The notes under the pieces were generated by a model. It saw only the letters and a program-made list of their open reading frames with translations. It was not told where the DNA came from and ran no database searches. Shown in pieces: positions 1 to 8,500 of a DNA stretch of 11,110 nt. The DNA is from Willaertia magna (taxonomy: Eukaryota > Heterolobosea > Eutetramitea > Acrasida > Naegleriidae): the NCBI GenBank assembly GCA_902984215.1, contig CADWAF010000132.1, positions 1-11,110 on the forward strand. Reading direction: 5' to 3'. Position numbers and translations under genes: made by a program. The stretch's first letter is position 1, and the number at the start of each line of letters is the position of its first letter.

Positions 1-411
1 TCTTTAGATAATAGCAATAATTCTATATTTCAACCTGACTTGAGAGTAAGATTTCAAACTGAACAACATTTATTAAATGTTAATAGTAATGTAGAGTTAC
101 TTAAATATATTTCATTCTTGGAATTAAAAGAAGATGGTCTTTCTGAAGATAAAGTACCAAGAGATTTATCTTTGCAGTTCAGAAAAGATATTTTTAGATA
201 TAAAAAGAAAGAAATTTATGTTCTTAATGATGAAATAAAGTTGACTATTAACTTTGTAAATTCAGAAGGAAAGAAATTGTATGAAGTTAAAATGTCTCCA
301 ATTAAACCATTTATTTTAATTGATAATGAACAAACAGTTATTGAGGCAACAGTTAAATTAATTAGTAAAATGAAAGAACTTATGGATTTAATGAATCAAA
401 GTAATAAATAA
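1..411 (+). CDS. 3' end of an unrecognised protein-coding gene (5' truncated by window)
   Basis: The reading frame is open from the first base of the window to a TAA at 409-411, giving the last 136 residues of a protein. The first in-frame Met codon lies well inside the frame (ATG at 292), and the TTG at 40-42 is not a credible eukaryotic start, so the true start lies upstream of the window. The segment is rich in Lys, Glu, Leu and Asn. It alternates probable beta strands (for example KLTINFVN and KLYEVKMSP) with a C-terminal amphipathic helix (residues EATVKLISKMKELMDLM) and ends in a short polar tail. I see no signal peptide, membrane segment, catalytic motif or recognisable domain, and I cannot name the family. 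The coding assignment rests on the long open frame, its composition matching the neighbouring genes, and AATAAA signals at and just after the stop. It is convergent with the WDR33 gene. Whether it is an internal or a final exon cannot be told from this fragment. Confidence 0.8.
   Translation, partial: SLDNSNNSIFQPDLRVRFQTEQHLLNVNSNVELLKYISFLELKEDGLSEDKVPRDLSLQFRKDIFRYKKKEIYVLNDEIKLTINFVNSEGKKLYEVKMSPIKPFILIDNEQTVIEATVKLISKMKELMDLMNQSNK
403..408 (+). terminator. AATAAA hexamer overlapping the end of the left-edge CDS
   Basis: AATAAA occupies the last two sense codons (Asn-Lys) immediately before the TAA stop. It could serve as the poly(A) signal, which would leave a 3' UTR of only a few tens of bases. 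The second copy at 466-471 is a more conventional candidate. The hexamer is visible; its use is inferred. Confidence 0.35.
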
Positions 412-427
412 AGTTAGAATTTTACAC

Positions 428-459
428 ATGTTGTAAACTTATAGATTCTATGACAACAT
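428..459. repeat. Short inverted repeat in the convergent 3'-UTR region
   Basis: ATGTTGT at 428-434 is matched by its exact reverse complement ACAACAT at 453-459, a 7-bp stem with an 18-base loop. It lies just upstream of the AATAAA at 466, so it could form a weak hairpin in the 3' UTR of the left-edge gene. A 7-bp match can arise by chance in sequence this AT-rich, so the functional meaning is uncertain. Confidence 0.3.
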
Positions 460-465
460 TTTTAG

Positions 466-471
466 AATAAA
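466..471 (+). terminator. Poly(A) signal candidate for the left-edge gene
   Basis: A canonical AATAAA lies 55 bases after the stop codon of the left-edge gene in AT-rich sequence. Cleavage 10-30 bases downstream would put the transcript end near 480-500, in the same place where the convergent WDR33 transcript is expected to end. Confidence 0.45.
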
Positions 472-485
472 TTATTAAATATGGG

Positions 486-491
486 TTTATT
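486..491 (-). terminator. Poly(A) signal candidate for the WDR33 gene
   Basis: TTTATT on the + strand reads AATAAA on the - strand, about 200 bases beyond the WDR33 stop codon. It is the only exact hexamer on that strand between the two convergent genes. The rest of the 412-688 gap is plain AT-rich sequence in which I see no other gene or structure. Confidence 0.4.
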
Positions 492-688
492 TTAATGAAA
501 CAGACTGTAATTTTTTAATTAAATATATTTTAATTTCACAAATATCTTACACAATACTACCACTTTTAGTTATATTTAAACTTCTCGTTACTGAAGAAAA
601 TATTGTCAAAATATTATCATGGATAAAGCTTAATTAGTAAAACTGATCTCCAAAACATGTGAGCACTATGAATATTTCTTTTCAATAT

Positions 689-2326
689 TTACAAGCCAAG
701 ACCTGGAAGTCCGCCTGAAGAATTATTTCCAAAACCTATTCCAGGTAGTGATGAATTATTCATCATATTTCCGTAAGGTGACATACCTATACCTCCTAAT
801 CCTGGCAATCCTACATTTCCTAAACCAGGTAAAGAAGGTGTGACATCAGATACAATATGATCATCCATCATCATTGTTTCTTCTTCCATCTTTTGAGTAG
901 TAACCCTTAATTGAAGCTCTGGAGGTAATTCATGAATATTATATTTATCATCCATCTTATCACCAGGTCTATTTCTGACCCAAAACTTTGTAGCATAATC
1001 ATTACTTCCTGAACATAAAACATGTCCAAAAGGATGCCAAGAAATATCCCATACAGCACTATCATGAGCACCCTTAATCTTTGCCTGAGGTGTTTCAGTA
1101 CCAACAATCCAAAAGATTATATTACCATCATAACTACCACTCGCAAATAAAGTTTCATGATGAGGATGCCAAGCTAAACATGTAACTTCTCTATTATGAC
1201 CTTTAAATGTTTGAAATTCTTTTAAATACCTAATATCATACATTTTAATTAATTGATCTTTTGAACAACTTAACAACCAATTACCGTTCATATTCCATTT
1301 AATATTAAAAATTGTATTTTTATGTCCATGAAGAGTAGCAACATTTTGTCCAGATTTTGCATCCCATAATTTAATTAAATAGTCTTTTGCACCACTGGCT
1401 ATTAAACTATTTCTTGGATGCCAATCACAACATCTTACATCACTACCATGTCCACTTAATGTTTTATCAACTGAATAAGTTGTAAAATCCCAAACCTTAA
1501 CAGTACCATCATCTGAACAACTACAAAATTTTGAATCAGTAGGTGAAAACCCTATATCTCTTATACATTCTTCATGTCCTTTATAAGTCATAATATTATT
1601 CATATTAGATTGCCAATACTTTATAACACCACCGTTATCTGCACTAACCATAAAGGTATCGTTATGATTCCAAACCATAGCACGGATTGGGGAATCATGA
1701 GCTTGTTGAATTGTTTCAAAGTTAAAGGCTTGTCCATTCCACAATGTAAATTCTCCAGTTGATGCTCCAGTAAGTAAACGTCTACCATCAGGTGTCCAAC
1801 AAACAACGTTAATTGGACATCTCTGTTTATTGGTACTTATATGTTCAAATTTTGTAGTTATACAAGTTGTAGGATTATATCTATAAGCAGATGGTGGTAG
1901 TAAATAAGTTTCATAAGCTGGATGAGGAGGAACATAAGGTATATCTCTCTTCGATCTTTCAAATATTCTTCCTCTAATAGATTGTATTACTGTTGGGTTA
2001 TAATCTATAAATTGTCTTTCGATAGCCTTTCTCATACGTTTACCATCGAAAACCATTTTACTTTGAGGTTGTTGAACGTAATTAGGGGTAACAGGACCTT
2101 CCTCATGCGGTCCGACAGGAAAAGATTGTTGTTGTTGCATGTTTTGGTTATTCATCATCGGATTCATCATTCCGTTATTATTATTATTTTGTTGTTGATT
2201 ATTATGATGTCTATTGTGGTTATTATGCATTCTATTGTTGGCATTTCCACCTCTTTGAATTCTTGGTAAATTACCTTGCTGTTGTTGCTGCGGAGGTGGT
2301 GGAGGTTGGAAGTGTTGTTGATTCAT
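689..2326 (-). CDS. WDR33: WDR33/Pfs2/FY-type WD40 subunit of the mRNA 3'-end cleavage and polyadenylation factor
   Basis: This 545-residue protein is the WD40 scaffold of CPSF (yeast Pfs2, plant FY, animal WDR33). In the nucleus it works with CPSF160 and CPSF30 to bind AAUAAA and position pre-mRNA for cleavage and polyadenylation. Residues 1-90 are disordered and rich in Pro, Gln, Asn and Met. Residues 91-104 form the family's basic RNA-contact segment: the FDGKRMRK core is at 93-100 and a further Arg is at 104. A conserved linker follows, with NPTTCITTKF at 151-160. Seven WD repeats span about 164-450, with blades near 164-196, 209-238, 250-280, 292-322, 334-364, 376-406 and 419-449. The family signatures EFTLWNG, YWQSNMNN and RNRPGDKM are all present. 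The tail, 490-545, is Gly/Leu/Pro-rich. The length is close to Pfs2 and FY and far shorter than human WDR33, whose long collagen-like tail is absent. The start is the first in-frame ATG (2326-2324); the frame continues upstream only to a TTG at 2374 in UTR-like sequence. There is no intron. Confidence 0.97.
   Translation of the reverse strand: MNQQHFQPPPPPQQQQQGNLPRIQRGGNANNRMHNNHNRHHNNQQQNNNNNGMMNPMMNNQNMQQQQSFPVGPHEEGPVTPNYVQQPQSKMVFDGKRMRKAIERQFIDYNPTVIQSIRGRIFERSKRDIPYVPPHPAYETYLLPPSAYRYNPTTCITTKFEHISTNKQRCPINVVCWTPDGRRLLTGASTGEFTLWNGQAFNFETIQQAHDSPIRAMVWNHNDTFMVSADNGGVIKYWQSNMNNIMTYKGHEECIRDIGFSPTDSKFCSCSDDGTVKVWDFTTYSVDKTLSGHGSDVRCCDWHPRNSLIASGAKDYLIKLWDAKSGQNVATLHGHKNTIFNIKWNMNGNWLLSCSKDQLIKMYDIRYLKEFQTFKGHNREVTCLAWHPHHETLFASGSYDGNIIFWIVGTETPQAKIKGAHDSAVWDISWHPFGHVLCSGSNDYATKFWVRNRPGDKMDDKYNIHELPPELQLRVTTQKMEEETMMMDDHIVSDVTPSLPGLGNVGLPGLGGIGMSPYGNMMNNSSLPGIGFGNNSSGGLPGLGL
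691..832 (-). repeat. Repeated LPGLG/LPGIG motif in the WDR33 tail
   Basis: The last 48 residues of the WDR33 homologue contain four related short motifs: SLPGLG (498-503), GLPGLG (506-511), SLPGIG (526-531) and the terminal GLPGLGL (539-545). They are separated by Gly/Asn/Ser-rich linkers. Copies differ at the codon level, so this is a protein-level repeat rather than a DNA tandem duplication. It occupies the position of the proline-rich tail of plant FY and the collagen-like tail of animal WDR33. Confidence 0.75.
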
Positions 2327-2546
2327 TTTTATTTTTAAATAAAATATTAATTTTTGTGTTAAAGAACTGTTCAATGAATGTGTTGGTAGACAATTATTAA
2401 TTTAATTCTCACAAAAATCATTTAAAAGTAGATGCATAGGACCAGAGGTGAAACAATGCATAAATTGCAAGGGGAAGAGCACTCGGTTACTTGAGACCAA
2501 CACTTTGATGACACTTGACAGGCATAATTTTTAAAACATAAAAAAA
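2327..2546. promoter_or_regulatory. Divergent promoter region between WDR33 (-) and the DOCK gene (+)
   Basis: These 220 bases separate the two start codons, so they must hold both 5' UTRs and probably a shared or back-to-back promoter. The outer parts are AT-rich; A-rich runs lie directly before each ATG. The middle, about 2432-2520, is noticeably more GC-rich than its flanks. Two copies of ATGCATA lie 24 bases apart at 2432-2438 and 2456-2462. An in-frame TAA at 2532-2534 precedes the DOCK start and excludes an N-terminal extension there. I see no classical TATA box that I would assert. Confidence 0.55.
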
Positions 2547-5500
2547 ATGTTGCCCGCTAATTTCGACACCAACAATATCAACAAGAGATGTTCGTATAAT
2601 ATGAGAGAGCAACCAGAATTATTGAACGATGACAATTTATTAAATAGATGTAGTAGTGACTCCAATATAAAACATAATAATTTACCAAAACTAATAACAA
2701 CACCAAATAGATTAAATTCAGTTCACTCACTTTCCAGTAGTAACGGAAATAACAATAATATCAGTAATAATAATTTAAGTGATGCTGATGAAATAAGTAG
2801 TTGTAACTCTGAAGAAGATGAGGAAACAATCCAACAAACCATTACCAGTTTACACACCATCATTGATAAATTATCGATACTTTTTAAAGAAGAAGATAAA
2901 AAGAAAATATCGATACCATCTAGTCCTTCCTCCTCTCAACAACGTAAATTATCTATTCAAAATGCGGAAGATGAAGAAGGTCAAAGTATAGGTTTAATGA
3001 TAACAAAAATAGAACCTTCTTCTGGACTAATTGATGGGAATACTAAAGTTGTTATTCATCTCAATGCGAATACTAATGAGTACGCTTCTTCTTCTTCTTC
3101 TTTAAATAATGAAAAGAAAAAGTCTAATACATCAAGTTTAATTGCTTCATATAAAGTATTATTTGGAAGAACTCTTATAGATCCAATACAAGTATCCGAT
3201 GATAATATAACTTTTTTAACACCATCTTCTACTTTAAGGAAGGCTAACAGTGTTATTGTTAAATTATTAGATTTAGATAATGAACATTTTATAACTTCAG
3301 ATCCACCAATTTCATTTACTTATATATCAGATAGTAGAGAACAACAATTATCAGATTTAGCTCATGTAAAACAATTATATCAAGAAAAGGGATTAGATTT
3401 ATTAAATGATAAATGTTATGAGAATGGACAAACAGCAATACATGTAGCATTTCGTTTAGCTCAATTAGAAGTAGTGAAATATTTAGTTCTTCAATCAGAT
3501 CAATTTGATTGTTTAGTTCAAACAGATGATCAAGGAAATACACCATTTGATATTGCAATGTCTCATAAACATTATTTGTTTTTATCTCAAGTAATAGATT
3601 GGTTAAAACAAGTAGTTAAAAACAAATTACAGCATCAACAACAATTATTATTACAACAACAAGCTACTTCTCCTATAATGACTACTCCTCCACCAACAAT
3701 TATTACTACAAAATCAAATTTATCAACAAATAATAATATTACACCTAATACCGCTAATAGTAGTCAATCAAGTTTAACTGAACAAACGAGTAATAGTGTT
3801 CCTTCACCACGTGATGAAAGTTCTCAAAATGAGTTGACGCCCATTGCTTCTTCTTTACCTACTAATTCTACTTCTTTTCTTCAATCAGAAGGTTCTTTTA
3901 GTTTAGGTGGATTAATTTCTTCCTTTACTAATTTTGGTAATGCAACAATTGGAAGAAAACCTCACAAGAGAATAGCAACAAGTGGTACAGTTTTGTTAAA
4001 TAATTCAATGGGACACAGACCTACAATTGCAACAATTTCAGAATTAAAAGGAGATGATGATTATTTTGATGATGAGGGTACAGCTAGTGCCGGTTCTTCT
4101 TCTACAACTACTCCTATTAAAGTACCAAATGAAGAGAAGGAGATTGAAGCCACACAAAATTTAATTGCAAAATATAGAATAGATCAATTTAGAGATATTG
4201 TTTTACAAAAACTTGTCAACAAAGATATTTTACTTGAACGAATTATTAAAAAACTTGAATCAGGTCTGGATCCTAAGTTAATTGAAAAAATTAAAGAAAT
4301 TTCTGATTTACCATTTATTTCACAAAAATCATTTTTAGAGGAAATACAATTAGAAAGAAGAGCTAATCCATTTAAACCTAGTATTTATTTTGATGAGGAA
4401 GTTGATGAAGAATATTCTGAAACAGCTTTATTATTATCACATTTCTTTGAAGAAAGTTTAAAACAGTTACCTTTTTATGTTTTAAGCGCCATTCAAACAA
4501 TGTCAAGTGATTTCGTTATTGTAGGAATAAGAAAGAATGTAATTGATTCAAAAGCAAAAGAACCTAATCTGAATTATGATTTAGCTTCAATTAATTATGA
4601 AATAGATTTACTATATAGAAAGAAAGGTGAAAGAAAAGATAAAGAAAAAAAGAAATTACAACATAGAAGTGCAGATGTGACTTTATCACTTGAACCAACA
4701 ACTCCAGTAGAAGAGGCTGCTGTAGATGTAGATTTAATTATTCCAGATGAGAAAAAAATTGTACCTTTGGAAGGTTTACAAGATAAAGACTTTTTACTAA
4801 CTACATTTGAAGATATTTATCCTTGTGAAGATCAAGAAAAACAACTTGGTATAGTATATGATGATACTAAATTACTTTACTCTGAGTTTGAGTGGATACC
4901 CTCACATATAGATCCTACAAATCAATATTTATTTGAGTTTGCCAAGTTTGATTTAGAAGTGAATTCAAAGTTTGAAACTCCTGTTGAAGAAGTTTATTAT
5001 ATATCTATTGCATTATATATGGTAACTGATTCCGATTTTAAAAAGATTTCAGAAGATGTTGAAATTAAAATTAGTTCCTCTCAACAAGATTTGGAAGAAA
5101 CTATTAATCATTCTAGAGCAATGTTTTCTTTATTGAAATCATCTGAAGATAAGGTTGTAGTTTTATTTAAATTCTTTAGAAAGTTTAGAGGAGAATTAAC
5201 AGATACTTTAAATGATTTTTATATTCAAAAACCAGAGAAAGTGAAACAAAGTGATGTTAAAAAGTATCTCACAAAGAATGAGAAGTTATCATCTTTCCCT
5301 TTTGTTGGTATTTCATACTCTATATTTGCTTGGTCTGCTGTACACTTAAAAGATTGTGTTGAAAAATCAGAGATTGTTTTACGTGATATTTATCTCCTTC
5401 CTAAGAAATGTCCTACTGGCGATACTACTCTATTACAAAATTATATGGATTTAATTGAAGATTTTGAGGACCGTGACAAAAATTATATGAAAAAGGCATT

Positions 5501-8500
5501 AGTGGGTTCGTTTGCTTTTTCATTGAAAGAACTACCTCCAATAGCACCTATCCCAAGACATTATCATCCTAATTCTCATGAATTAGTTATTAAATTGGAT
5601 TCTAAACACATGAGAGTTAAACAAGTTCCAAATCTAGAGCATGGTTTATTAACAAAAATATTACCTTTGAGTAGTGAATTAATAATATATCCACAAAAAT
5701 TAACTTTAGGGAAACGTGAATATAAAAATATTGTTTGTAAGGTAACGGTAATCCACGAAAAAGAAAGACAAAAACCAATGAAGGTATTTTATGATAAATT
5801 TTCCACCAACCCTGACCGTGAGAGTAGAGTACATGCTAGGTATACAACAATATCTGTTGGTAATAGAAATCCTGAATTTTGTGACGAATTCAAGTGTATT
5901 ATACCGTGTTCCTTAACAAGTCAACACGTTTTACTTTTTGAATTTTTCAATGTTTTGCACAAGGAATCATTAATATTGAAAAACCACCGTGATGATACTC
6001 AAAAGATTGGATACAGTTACTTAAGACTTTTGGCAGAACAAAAGATAGCAAATGGAAGATCCGTATTGGATGTCTTTGCAGAGAAAAAAGAAAATAACGT
6101 TACGAGATCAGAGAAAATTGAAGGTGCTCAATTTGAAGTATTACTTTATCCTAGATCAATTGCCTTCCCAACTGATGAAAATTTATCCAGTTTCTTTATA
6201 TTCTTAGATAATTTTCAAAGAAAATCAGGACCTAATAGGGCTAAAAAGATTGAGCGTAATTTCTTTGAAGAATTAACAACTCGTGAACTTCACACATCCC
6301 TCCCTGGTTTAAAGGAATTAGGAAGTCAATATGTCGCATACGCCCCAGTTATTTTAAATCAATTATTTTGTTTATATTTTGACGTTTATGATGAAGAAAG
6401 TCAAGCTAAAGTTTTTGAAACAATAATTGAAATGTTAGATAAGTATAGAACTGAACATCGTACTATTGTTCCTGGTTGGATTAAATTCCAATTTACTAGT
6501 GTTTTCCAAGATTATGTTTTCCCAAGTTTACATATGATAGCCAAATCTATTTGCAATATTATGGAAAAGAAAGAGTTTGACAGTAGAGTAATTAAAAACG
6601 CTGCCTATATTTTCTCTATTTTATTAAAGGCAATGGTAGTTCATTTAGATTATATGAGAACTAAAAAACAAGAAGAAAATTATGATTTTTCACCACAATT
6701 TTATGATATTATACGTACATTAACTGTTAAATCATTTAGAAATCTTTTGGCTAGAAATATTAGTGAAACTAGATCTGTCAATATTATTAATACTACAGTT
6801 ATATTTGCACAATTTTTGAAATCATTACTAACAATAATGGATAAGCCATTTGTTATGAACTTAATTGCTCTGTTTGTAGAACTACTTCCTTTGATAATAC
6901 CAGGTGATAAGAAAGCAAAGAACACAGTTTTAGAGTGTGTTTCCAATTTACAAATGTTGACATACAAGGAGGTATTTTCGTACGATCACTATTTACAATT
7001 ATACCTACCTGAATCTATGGAGAATATTTTGAAAAATCAACACCTTCCAAGTATAGACGGCATTCACTTTCTTTTCTCATCGTTTGTTGACATCGCAATT
7101 AAAAATATACTAAGTCCTATCAAAGAAATCAGAATAAGCACTTCAGTTATATTTAGGGAATTGATTTACAAACTATCTTTAGATGGCAACAGCCTTTTCT
7201 TTTCACCTGTTACTGATATGAATGAAAGAATTCATTTAATGCATTTTGAATTTTTAGAAAAATTCTTAGATGTCATCTTGTTGTGGAGGAACGAAGTTGA
7301 TAAAGACATGAATACCAACAAGAAGAACATGAATGATTGTAAAAAGGGAAAGATTGTTACAGAGCAACAATTAGCTGCTAAGAAAGAAAATTTAAAGTCA
7401 AAAGAAAACGCTTTGACAGGTGCTCAATTAGAAAGTGTGAACAAAGAAATTCACCAATTGGACACAAAGATTAAACAATTAGAATCAATGATTAACAGAA
7501 CTAAAGAAGAGTTGAAGAATAATATGAACGAATCATTTAAAGAGAAAAGACAATTAGTTGTTTGTCTATTTCATATTTTAAAGAACGTAAACAAAGAATA
7601 CTTTACTAGATGGTTAAAAGAAACTACCCCTTCAAGACGTGTAGGATTTTTATTATTGTTACAATTAATGTTACAAGCATTTGAGTATCAATGTGAAGAA
7701 TACTACAGTACATCCTATAACTCCATGTATTCACAAGTTAAAAAGCAACCACAAGTTTTACATTCTAATTCTGGAAATTCCATTTTGAATACTAGTTTCA
7801 CATTACATTCTTCTTCCTCATCTGCTCCTACAATGAAGGATGAAAAAGACAAGAATGAATTTAAGGGTACTAGTCCAATAAGTATTAATATTAGTGCTGT
7901 AAACTCGCCAATCAATAATAGTAGCAGTCAATCGTTGTCTCCTTCCAATAGCGAACCTACTATTGTTACAGATATTACATCCCCAAGAAGAAGTTCAATG
8001 AGTGGAATAAGTATTACTCCTGAATTATTAAAAACAGGAAATTCTTTAAAGAAGAAGACTACAAAACAAGGATTGCTTTCTAGATTCATGCACACTACCA
8101 AACTATTTGAAAGTCAAGATCCACAATTTAAAGATAGTAAAGAATACTCCTCACTTAAGATTAAAAGAAGTGAAAGAACAAGATCTATTAAATTAGAAAC
8201 AAGTAAAACTTCTTACATTGCTAAATGTATAGGTTGTGAACAACATTGGTCTAGAGAAGTTTCTAATTATGTTTTTGAACTTTTAATTCACTTCTTAGAT
8301 AGCATATTAGATGATGGCAATGATGCGCATTTAGAAAATAGTAGTATTATGGAAAATGTTGTGAGAACTTTCCTCAATTTCCTAAGATTGACGCAACCAG
8401 AAGATGTTCTTATTAATGTATTAACATATTTAAAGGTATTCTTTTCAAAGCATTACAAGGTTTTATTGGATGAAGAAACTAATACTCAATATCCAACTCT

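Noticed and set aside
40..42. Start codon of the left-edge gene at position 40
   Set aside because: It is TTG and the frame stays open to base 1, so the gene is simply truncated by the window edge.
907..1107. Short - strand ORF within WDR33
   Set aside because: It is an out-of-frame shadow of the WD40 coding sequence. The WDR33 frame is unbroken and matches the family throughout.
1922..2269. 115-codon + strand ORF opposite WDR33
   Set aside because: It lies antisense to the conserved WDR33 coding region, and its Ile/His/Met-rich composition is what the reverse complement of Asn/Gln-rich codons gives. No independent sign of coding.
2327..2374. N-terminal extension of WDR33 by 16 residues
   Set aside because: The apparent first Met is a TTG codon (CAA on the + strand at 2372-2374). 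The first in-frame ATG is at 2326, directly preceded by A-rich leader sequence and followed by the conserved low-complexity N-terminus.
2432..2520. Possible tRNA or structured RNA in the GC-richer middle of the divergent promoter
   Set aside because: There is no T-loop (GGTTCRA-type) box, no acceptor-stem pairing and no A/B box pair; GGTT...GACC pairs only over about four bases.
3316..3558. Antisense ORFs inside the DOCK gene (also near 6701-6967, 7715-7915 and 10165-10413)
   Set aside because: All lie opposite conserved DOCK coding sequence and have no domain signal or leader.
2547..3630. TIG plus ankyrin as evidence for a CAMTA or NF-kB transcription factor
   Set aside because: The CG-1 and Rel homology DNA-binding domains and IQ motifs are absent, and the frame continues directly into DHR-1 and DHR-2.
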